This document shows positions 17,946 to 25,800 of a stretch of DNA of 64,000 bases, piece by piece. The stretch spans positions 1-64,000 of the forward strand of contig CAYRPN010000011.1 in assembly GCA_964426135.1 (NCBI GenBank), given 5' to 3'. The notes below the pieces were generated by a model. That model did no database searches and had not been told where the DNA came from. It was given only the letters and a program-made list of their open reading frames with translations. The number at the start of each line of letters is the position of its first letter. Position 1 is the stretch's first letter. Both the position numbers and the translations under genes were made by a program. This stretch comes from CAYRPN01 sp964426135 (lineage in GTDB: Bacteria > Planctomycetota > Phycisphaerae > Phycisphaerales > Phycisphaeraceae).

Positions 17946-18938
17946 TCAAACCTCCATCAGCACCTTCACCACGCCCTTGCCCCTGGCGGCGCGCAGCGCC
18001 TCGACGCCTTCGCTCAGTTTCATGCGCTTGCTGATCAGGCTGATCACGTCGATCTTCCCCGCGCTCAGCGCTGTCAGCGCTTCGGAGAACGGGCCGCACC
18101 GGCTGCCGATCAGGTCGATTTCGTTGATCACCAGCGGCGACAGGTCCACGTTCAGCTTGTCCGCGGTCGGCCCCGGGGGAGCGACGGTTGTTTTCAACAC
18201 GATCTTGCCGCGCGGGCGCACCATCTGCATCGCGGTGACCAGCCCGCTGGCGGAACCCGTGCAATCCACGACGATGTCCTGGTCCTGCCGCAGGCCCACG
18301 TCTTGCAGGAGGCGATGCTTGATGCCCCACTTCTCGCACAGGGCGATTTTTTCAGCGTGCTTGCCGACGAGCCGGACCGTCGCATTGAGCTGCGACATCA
18401 CCTGTGCGCAGAGCAATCCAAGCCTGCCGTCGCCCAGCACCGTGATGTAGGGCCGGCCTTCGATCGTCAGTTGCCGCAGAATCTGATACGCCGCGGCGAG
18501 CGGCTCAGTAAAGACCGCCTGGTCGTCGTCGATGGACGGAGGCACCTCAAAGAGATTCACCAGCGGCAGCGTGAACTTCTCCGCGAAGCAGCCATCCTTG
18601 CCCGCGATGCCCAGCACGGTGCGCTTGCGGCAATGTTCGCGCAAGCCTTTCTGGCACATGTCGCACTTGCCGCACACGCAGTTGATCGAGCCGACGACGC
18701 GTTTCCCGACCCACTTCTTCGCCTGCTTGCCGGTGCATTCCTCGACGACGCCGACGAACTCGTGTCCGAGCACGCCCTTGAAATCCATGTAGCCTTTGCA
18801 GATTTCCAGATCGGTCGCGCAGACACCCATGCGGGTGGGGCGGATCAGCGCCTCGCCGAAGCCCGCCTGTGAAGGGCGCGGGTTGGCGTGGTCGTTGTCG
18901 ATGCGAGGCTGTTTGCCGTCGAAGATCAGGGCACGCAC
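17946..18938 (-). CDS. Zinc-dependent medium-chain alcohol/sorbitol dehydrogenase
   Basis: This 330-residue MDR-superfamily oxidoreductase oxidises a secondary alcohol with NAD(P). The N-terminal catalytic domain has the zinc ligands in MGVCATDLEI (Cys near residue 40) and GHEFVGVVEE. The structural zinc lobe is CVCGKCDMCQKGLREHC (about residues 87-103). The coenzyme domain has VLGDGRLGLL (about residue 165), a variant of GxGxxG. It is closest to the threonine/sorbitol dehydrogenase-like 'alcohol dehydrogenase' group, and the substrate is unknown. It lies upstream of and on the same strand as higBA, but with a 66-base spacer. Confidence 0.88.
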   Translation of the reverse strand: MRALIFDGKQPRIDNDHANPRPSQAGFGEALIRPTRMGVCATDLEICKGYMDFKGVLGHEFVGVVEECTGKQAKKWVGKRVVGSINCVCGKCDMCQKGLREHCRKRTVLGIAGKDGCFAEKFTLPLVNLFEVPPSIDDDQAVFTEPLAAAYQILRQLTIEGRPYITVLGDGRLGLLCAQVMSQLNATVRLVGKHAEKIALCEKWGIKHRLLQDVGLRQDQDIVVDCTGSASGLVTAMQMVRPRGKIVLKTTVAPPGPTADKLNVDLSPLVINEIDLIGSRCGPFSEALTALSAGKIDVISLISKRMKLSEGVEALRAARGKGVVKVLMEV

Positions 18939-19027
18939 GGGGAACTCCAGTCAAATGGTCACCACGGATAGCACGGATGACACGGATGGGACGAGTCATT
19001 CCATCGAGCCACGTGCATCGCTAGGCC

Positions 19028-19056
19028 GTTTAGCGGATGCACCGCAGGTGCCTCGG
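19028..19056. repeat. GTTTAGCGG element, diverged copy
   Basis: GTTTAGCGGATGCACCGCAG followed by GTGCCTCGG resembles the element at 20228-20255 and the in-gene copy at 43579-43606. It lies in the 278-base divergent spacer between the MDR dehydrogenase and nadK. Direct repeats CACGGATAG/CACGGATGA near 18963-18990 are also present. Confidence 0.6.
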
Positions 19057-19216
19057 ACAAGACTGCATGCGTCGACATTGTCGATTCGATCGACCGAGGC
19101 TTAGGGCGCCGCCGCCGATGGAATTATCGGCCAAAGCGAGCGCCCGCTTCTCTGTTTCTCGGCGCACCAGTTGCGATTAGACTGACCGGCGGAATCCGAT
19201 CCGGGAACTCACGCCG

Positions 19217-20212
19217 ATGTCGAAGCCTCGAACCCCATCACAGCGGCCTCGGGTTCTGCTCCTGGCCAATCACCAGAAGCAGGACGTGAACGACGCGCTG
19301 CGCACGCTTCGTCCGTGGCTTTCCCGGCGGGCGCGGATCGTCGCCGAGCACGACAGCCGGGAGATGTCGCCACGGATCGCCGCCGAGTTGCCGCCGGTGG
19401 ATCTGGCGATCGTGCTGGGCGGCGACGGCACGCTGCTGGCGCAGGCGCGGGCGCTGGCGGGGCGTCACGTGCCGCTCTTGGGCGTAAACTTCGGCAAGCT
19501 CGGATTCATGGCGGAGTTCAGCCTCGAGGAGTTGCGCAAGTTCTGGCCGCAGATCGCCGCGGGCAAATGCCGGACGACGCGCAGGATCATGCTCGACGTG
19601 AGCGTGGGCGTTGGCGGCGGCAACGGTCGCCGCAAGAACGGATCGCGCTTGCTTCGAAAGGACGCCGCGGTCACGGCAGGTCTCGCCGCCGGCGCTGGTG
19701 ACACGTCTGATTCCACCGACGCATCGGCCGAGGTCTTCTCCTGCCTCGCCGTGAATGACGCGGTGATCACCGCCGGCCCGCCGTTCCGCATGATCGATCT
19801 GGAACTGGTCATCGACCCGGATGACGACAACGCCTTCATCACCCGCTTCACCGCCGACGGCGTGATCGTTTCCACGCCCTCCGGCTCCACCGCGTACAAC
19901 CTCGCGGCCGGTGGACCGATCGTCAGCCCGCAGGTCGGCGCCGTCTGCATCACGCCGCTGTGCCCGCATAGTCTGTCGTTCCGCCCGATCATTACCCGCG
20001 CCGAGGCGGACACCCGCGTCCGCTTGATGCGCGGCAACGACGGCACCACGCTGGTCATCGACGGTCAGCGCTCCACGCCTTTGCGCGAAGGCCAGGAAGT
20101 GCGCGTGCGGTTGAGCGACAAGTACCTCGAACTCGTCCACAACCCCACGTTCTCCTACTGGAAACTGCTCGCGACGAAGTTGAGATGGGCGGCGCGGCCG
20201 AGGAGAGGGTAA
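19217..20212 (+). CDS. nadK: NAD kinase
   Basis: NAD kinase phosphorylates NAD to NADP with ATP or polyphosphate. The 331-residue product has the GGDGT motif (residues 68-72), the following LLGVNFGKLGFMAEF segment, NDAVI, and the conserved STPSGSTAYNLAAGGPI block with ITPLCPHSLSFRP after it. About 40 residues (roughly 138-178, GNGRRKNGSRLL...) are inserted between the strand RIMLDVSV and CLAVNDAVI, where the family normally has a short loop. Start ATG 19217 has weak upstream signals. The gene stands alone, followed by a large palindromic block. Confidence 0.95.
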   Translation: MSKPRTPSQRPRVLLLANHQKQDVNDALRTLRPWLSRRARIVAEHDSREMSPRIAAELPPVDLAIVLGGDGTLLAQARALAGRHVPLLGVNFGKLGFMAEFSLEELRKFWPQIAAGKCRTTRRIMLDVSVGVGGGNGRRKNGSRLLRKDAAVTAGLAAGAGDTSDSTDASAEVFSCLAVNDAVITAGPPFRMIDLELVIDPDDDNAFITRFTADGVIVSTPSGSTAYNLAAGGPIVSPQVGAVCITPLCPHSLSFRPIITRAEADTRVRLMRGNDGTTLVIDGQRSTPLREGQEVRVRLSDKYLELVHNPTFSYWKLLATKLRWAARPRRG

Positions 20213-20571
20213 ATGCCTCCGCATCGCGTTTAGCGGAAACGCCACAGGCGTCTGGACGCGCGTCCTTGCGTCTGCGAATCGAATCGATTATCCAAGATCG
20301 ATCCCCCGGACTCCTGCGGCGTTTCCGCTAAGGAATGGAATCGAAATAACTTCCCGATTTGCAGTGATCGAACTCCCCTCCCTTTTAGGGAGGGGCAGGG
20401 GGAGGGTCGGGCAAACAGCCTGATTTCATGCACAATCATGCAGTGCGCCCGACCCTCCCCTAACCCCTCCCTAAGAGGGAGGGGAATCGGAAACAGCCAA
20501 GTCGGGAAGTTATTTCGGTCACGATCCTAACCACCGCATGCGCGACACCTCTGCCGTCTGACACGCCGACC
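20213..20571. repeat. Nested palindromic block between nadK and a sugar dehydrogenase
   Basis: No gene is supported. Three inverted pairs are nested. The outermost is GTTTAGCGGAAACGCC at 20228 with GGCGTTTCCGCTAA at 20318. The second is GAAATAACTTCCCGA at 20343-20357 with TCGGGAAGTTATTTC at 20502-20516. Inside it, GGGGGAGGGTCGGGC near 20399 pairs with GCCCGACCCTCCCC at 20447, and each of these arms carries a CTCCCTTTTAGGGAG-type mini-hairpin. The block lies between converging genes and may work as a two-way terminator. Confidence 0.92.
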
Positions 20572-21897
20572 CTACGCACTCACAATATGCCCTCGTCGCC
20601 CCTTCACATCCTTCATCGCATTCCTCGTATCCACGACCAGCCGTGCGTGATCGGCGATCTGCTGCCAGTCGTAGGCGTCGTGATTGGTCGCGATCAGGAT
20701 CGCGTCGTAACTCGCCAGCATCGTCGGCGACAGCAGCACACTTTCCATCTGTAGATCGTGGCGGCGGGTGCGGGCAGTGCGCGGCACGTGCGGATCGTTG
20801 TAATCGACGCGCGCGCCCAGGTCGCGCAGTTGCTCGATGAGTTCAAAGCTCGGACTCTCGCGCACATCGTCGATGTTCGGTTTGTACGCCAGGCCCAGCA
20901 CCAGCACGCGCGCCCCATGGATCGCGTTGCCGCGCTCAGCCAGCGCCGCCACCGTCCGCCGCACCACGTACGCAGGCATCGCGTGGTTCACTTCGCCGGC
21001 GAGTTCGATGAAGCGCGTGGGCTGGCCGACCTGCTTCGCTTTCCAACTGAGATAAAAGGGATCGATCGGAATGCAGTGCCCGCCCAGGCCCGGGCCCGGT
21101 GAAAAAGGCTGAAATCCAAAGGGTTTTGTCGAGGCGGCGGCGATCACGTCCCACACATCGATGCCCATCGCGGTGAGCACCACTTTCATCTCGTTCACCA
21201 GCGCGATGTTCACCGCGCGGTAAATGTTCTCCAGCAGCTTGGCGGCCTCGGCGATCTCCGCGTTGGCGACGGGAATCACCCTCTCGATCGCCAGGCGGAA
21301 GAGCTCGACCGCCAGCGCGCCGCTGGCGGCATCGATGCCGCCGACGAGCTTGGGAATCGTGCGCGTCGAACTTCCCTTGCGCCCGGGATCTTCGCGCTCC
21401 GGGGCAAATGCCAGGAAAAAATCGCTTCCACAGCGCAAGCCCTTCGCCTCCAGCCGCGGCAGCACCACTTCCCGCGTTGTGCGCGGATAGGTCGTGGAGG
21501 TCAGCACGATCAACTGCCCTGGCCGCAGCGCGGCGGCGATGTCGTCCGTCGTTCTTTCGACGAAGGAAAGATCAGGCTCGTGCCCTTCATTCAGCGGCGT
21601 CGGCACGCAGATAACGACCGCGTCCGGCTCGCGCAGTCTCGCGAAATCATCCGTGGCGGCGAATCGCGGCGATCCTGCCATGGCTTCTACGAAACGATCG
21701 CCCAGATGTCGCAGATAGGTCTGACCCGCGCGGAGCATCGCAATCTTCGCAGGATCGATGTCAAAGCCGATGACGTGAATGCCCGTATCGAAGAACGCCC
21801 GCAGCAGCGGCAGCCCCACGTAACCGAGGCCGATGACCCCCACGGTGACGCTGCGGTCGGCGATCCTGGCGGCAAGTTGCTCGCGCGAATCAGGCAC
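20572..21897 (-). CDS. UDP-N-acetyl-D-glucosamine/mannosamine dehydrogenase (nucleotide-sugar dehydrogenase)
   Basis: This 441-residue enzyme oxidises a UDP-sugar to its uronate with two NAD, feeding capsule or exopolysaccharide synthesis (WecC/TviB/Ugd family). Motifs are GVIGLGYVGLPL (NAD site, near residue 20), CVPTPL, STTYPRTT, and EAAKLLENIYRAVNIALVNE. The active-site region GPGLGGHCIPIDPFYLSW contains the catalytic Cys, and GLAYKPNIDDVRESPS follows. GTG 21897 was chosen because conservation begins at once. The open frame continues upstream through a GTGAGTGGGTGAG repeat, which would encode an implausible THPLTHSP tail. The distant epimerase at 6977-7951 may serve the same kind of pathway. 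Confidence 0.92.
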   Translation of the reverse strand: MPDSREQLAARIADRSVTVGVIGLGYVGLPLLRAFFDTGIHVIGFDIDPAKIAMLRAGQTYLRHLGDRFVEAMAGSPRFAATDDFARLREPDAVVICVPTPLNEGHEPDLSFVERTTDDIAAALRPGQLIVLTSTTYPRTTREVVLPRLEAKGLRCGSDFFLAFAPEREDPGRKGSSTRTIPKLVGGIDAASGALAVELFRLAIERVIPVANAEIAEAAKLLENIYRAVNIALVNEMKVVLTAMGIDVWDVIAAASTKPFGFQPFSPGPGLGGHCIPIDPFYLSWKAKQVGQPTRFIELAGEVNHAMPAYVVRRTVAALAERGNAIHGARVLVLGLAYKPNIDDVRESPSFELIEQLRDLGARVDYNDPHVPRTARTRRHDLQMESVLLSPTMLASYDAILIATNHDAYDWQQIADHARLVVDTRNAMKDVKGRRGHIVSA

Positions 21898-21919
21898 GCG
21901 CGTATGGTAGCGGAGGAGG

Positions 21920-22136
21920 AATGAGTGGGTGAAGAGGTGAGTGGGTGAGTGGGTGAGTGGGTGAGTGGGTGAGTGGGCGGAAAGGCGGGAGCAGGTGAAA
22001 TAAATAACCGCTTGCGGCTTCGCAGGACTTGAGTTCATCCCTGCGTAGCCGCAAGCGGTTGTTGTTTGAGTCGTCAGCCACTTACTCCGTCACCTTGTCA
22101 CCCACTCACCCCTTCACTCTCTCACCCACTCATCTT
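21920..22136. repeat. Inverted arms of GTGAGTGGGTGAG repeats around a hairpin core
   Basis: Arm one (about 21922-21975) repeats GTGAGTGG. Arm two (about 22082-22136) is its complement (CACCCACTCACC, CTCTCACCCACTC). The core holds a perfect hairpin, AACCGCTTGCGGCT at 22006-22019 with AGCCGCAAGCGGTT at 22047-22060. It separates the Rrf2 gene from the sugar dehydrogenase gene on the same strand. Confidence 0.92.
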
Positions 22137-22582
22137 CAGTGCGCCACGCCTGCCTCGATTGTCGCCAGGACATGACCTGCGAAAAGTTCGGCGAGCTCGG
22201 CGACCGTGGTGTGCTCCAGTTCCGTGCGCATCGCGTTGCTCACGCGGTTGCAGGCCTTGCGAAGCTGCGACACCGGGCTGAACAGCCGCTCGTCGGCGAC
22301 GTGCAGGGGAATCTCCGGCTCGACCGGGCCGTCCACCGCTTCGACGATCTGCAGCAGCGTCACCTGCGAAGGATCGGCTTCCAGATGGTATCCGCCCGCC
22401 CGGCCGAGCTGGCTGGCGATAACGCCGCGGCGGGCGAGCGCCTGCAGCACTTTCAGGGCGCTGTCGGTGGGGATGCGCAGATAGTCCGCGACCTGCCGCG
22501 CCTGGATGAAGCCATCGCCCTGGCGCGAAGCGAGGTGCACCACGGCCAGCGCCGCCAACGTGGAAGTCTTGCTCAGTTTCAC
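22136..22582 (-). CDS. Rrf2-family transcriptional regulator
   Basis: This 148-residue winged-helix regulator is of the IscR/NsrR/RirA family. The N-terminal part KLSKTSTLAALAVVHLA leads into the recognition region (QARQVADYLRIPTDSALKVLQALARRGVIASQLGRAGGYHL). The three-Cys cluster ligand region of IscR (CxxxxxCxxxxxC, expected near residues 92-106) is not seen; only one Cys (RKACNRV) is present in this half. It probably does not bind a classical Fe-S cluster. GTG 22582 was chosen because AAGGAGGAG lies just upstream. It stands 262 bases downstream of valS on the same strand. Confidence 0.9.
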   Translation of the reverse strand: MKLSKTSTLAALAVVHLASRQGDGFIQARQVADYLRIPTDSALKVLQALARRGVIASQLGRAGGYHLEADPSQVTLLQIVEAVDGPVEPEIPLHVADERLFSPVSQLRKACNRVSNAMRTELEHTTVAELAELFAGHVLATIEAGVAH

Positions 22583-22844
22583 GATTCTCCTCCTTAGCCC
22601 TCGGTTGCATGGATCAACCCGCGCGCTTCTCGACGCGCTCCATGAACCCATCGGCAATCCGGAAGAGGAGGATGAGTGAAAGTGCCGATTCCGACGAAGT
22701 CGATCGCCGCTTATCGGGTGAGGCGGGGATTCAGCCGCGGATGAACGCGGATGGATGGGATTTCAAAGGCGTGGAATTCCAAAGCCGCGCGCCGGTGGCA
22801 CGTTGGAGCCGCTTACTTCGTGCGCGGCTCTTTCGCTGCCGTCC

Positions 22845-25800
22845 TCACAACCCCGCTACCTGCGCCTTGACCGCCGCCAGTTCCTTTTCCGCTGCCGCCA
22901 GTTGGTCGCGGGTTTCTTGCACGAGTTTCGCCGGGGCTTTGTCGGTGTAGCTCTTGTTCGAGAGCCGGCCGGTCATGGCGGCGATGGATTTTTCCAGTTC
23001 GCCGACGCGCTTAGTCAGGCGGGTCTTTTCCGCGCCGGCGTCGATCAGGCTGTGCAGATAGATTTCCATGCCGGCCACGGTCGCTGCGGCGGCGTCGGCG
23101 GGTTTTTCGATGTGCGGGCCGACGCGCACAGGCCCTGAAGGGCCTGTGCCTGCGGGGCCGCCGAGGTCCACGTTCGCCAGCGTTGCGATCAGATTCAGGT
23201 CCGCGCTCAGTTCCGCGCTCGCGGGACCGGCGGTCTTGATCGAGCACGCCACCTTCTGCCGCGGCGGAACCTTGTACGTCGTGCGCACCTCGCGGATCGC
23301 ACTGACGATTTGCCGAAGCGATTCGAAGCGGGCTTCGGTTTTCGCCGCGTTCTCCTCGTGGTGCCGGGCCGTGGGCCAGGCCGCCTTGATGAGCAGGTCG
23401 CTGCGAGCCGGCGTCTGTGACGCCGGTGCCTTGTTCAATTTCAGTTCCACCAGGCCGTCCATCGTGATGTCCGTGCGGCCCCCGGGGGGCGCGACGATGT
23501 TCAGCCGTTCCCACAGCTTCTCCGTGATGTACGGCATCGAGGGATGCAGCAGCCGGAGAATGACATCGATCACCGTGACCAGCACGCGCTGCTGGCCGGT
23601 GTCCGTGGCCACGGTGGGCTTGATCGCTTCGATGTACCAGTCGCAGAAATCGCGCCAGATGAAGTCGTACAGGCCGTCGGCGTAGCCTTTGAACTCGTAC
23701 GCTTGCAGCGACGCGGTGGTGCTTTCAATGGTGCGGGCGAGGCGGGCGAGGATCCATTGATCCGCGGTGCCGGGCAGCGCCCAGTGATCGCTCGGCAAAG
23801 CCCAGGGATTGCCATCCCTGGGCTTTGCGGCTTCGATGTTGCTCAGCGCGAAGCGCACCGCGTTCCAGAGTTTGTTGGCGAAGTTGCGGCCGTAGTCGAA
23901 CTTCTCGCTGGTGTTGCGGGCGACGGGCGCTTCGGCGGTGGATTTCACCTTGCCGCTGGAAACGCCGTAGCTCGACGCCATTTTCTTTTTGCAGCCGGGG
24001 GCAGGGCAATCCTGCATCGGGGCGGCAACCATGTGGCCCGCTTTGTCGGAGACGAACTTGGGCGAGAACGTTTCGCCGCAGTGCGGGCAGACGAGTTCCA
24101 CCGTCATGCGCACGTCCTGCGTCTGCGTGGTCATGCCGGTGAGGGTGAAGCGCATGGCGTCGGAGCCGTGGCTGTGGATGATGTCGAGCGGATCGATGCC
24201 GTTGCCCAGGGTTTTGGACATTTTCTGGCCGTGGCCGTCCTGGATCATAGCGTGGATGAAGACGTCCTTGAACGGCACACAGCCGCGGAAATAGATGTTG
24301 AACATGACCATGCGCGAGACCCAGAGCGTGATGATCTCTCGCGCGGTGCAGAGGAGGTTGGAGGGGTTCCAGGTATTGAGCGCGGCCTCGCCTTGCGGGA
24401 AGACAGCGGGGAACTTCGACGGGTCAGGCCAACCGAGCGTGGAGAGCGGCCAGAGGCCGGAGGAGAACCAGGTGTCGAGGACGTCGGGGTCGCGTGAACA
24501 GGACAGAAGAGTGTTAGCGATATCGAATGCGGCAGCGCTTGTAGCCTCATTTCCAAGCTTGATAGTCGTAGGCACAGGATGTGAGCGACTCTCATCAACA
24601 AGCCGCAATTGAAGTGAACGTCGAAGTGTCCATATGTAATCAAGAGCTTGGTCCGCTTCGTCACTTCTCGTACACACATGCGCAGTGAGCATTTCGTCGT
24701 CGCTGCGCACAAAGAATTCCTCGCTCTGCCCTCTTGCGGCAGAATAGCGATCTAAGGCGGCTTGAAGTTGATCAAGTCGCTTCCTTCGAGCTGCGTAGAT
24801 CGCGTCAACCGAGTGCGGATTAACAGATGTGTATTCAAATCGAATGTACCACACCGGTATCCGATGCCCCCACCACAGTTGCCGGCTGATGCACCAGTCG
24901 CGGATGTTTTCGTGCCACTGCTGGAAGGTCTTGGCGTAGCGCTGCGGGTAGAAGCGGAGCTGGTTTTCAGACGTGTTCGGTTGCTCGCCAAAGCCCAGGG
25001 ATGGCAATCCCTGGGCTTTGGCGGTCGATGACGAATCGTCGAACTGATCGCGCGCCATCGCGCGCAGGGCGGCCCCGCGCAACCGGTCGTCCGTCACCTT
25101 CACGTACCACTGATCGCTCAGATACGGCTCCACCGGCACGTGGCTGCGGTAACTGTGGCCCACGGAGTGCTTGTAGGGCTTCACGTCTTCGAGAAGATCG
25201 TGGGCGCGGAACCAGTCGACGATCATCTTGCGCGCGTCTTCGCGGGATTTGCCGAGGAGGGTGTGGGCGAAGGGATCGATCTGAGATTTCGGATTTGAGA
25301 TTTCAGATTTTGCATTTGAGATTTCGGATTTCAGATTTGAGGAATCCCATTCACTGGCGGGCCAGCCGTGATCGCGCGAGATGCTGGCGTCGGGGGCCAT
25401 GACGTTGATGAGCCAGTGGGCGCCGAGTTCCTTTTCGTGGCGCCGGCCGATGTCGTAGTCGTTGGGATCGTGCGCCGGCGTCACCTTGAGGAAGCCGGTG
25501 GCGAAGAGGGCCTTGGGGTCCATTTTGGCATCGGCCGCTTTCGGGTCGCCGGACGCCCCACCCTCACCCCCGCCCTCTCCCTCAGCGGGAGAGGGGGTCG
25601 GCGCCGCCGCAGCCGGCATCACCACGTAATCATCCTCGATGATGGGGATAACGCGGTTGACGATGGGCAGGCGCACGAACTTGCCGCGCAGGGCGGCAGC
25701 GCGCGGGTCTTTCGGATTGATGGCGACGGCGGTGTCGCCGAGCATGGTTTCGGGGCGCGTGGTGGCGACGGTGATGAATGTGGGCGCGGGGGGCTCGCTG

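Noticed and set aside
21898..22038. Longer start for the sugar dehydrogenase (47 extra residues)
   Set aside because: The extension is the translation of the GTGAGTGG repeat (THPLTHSP units) and precedes the conserved NAD-binding sequence; GTG 21897 fits better.
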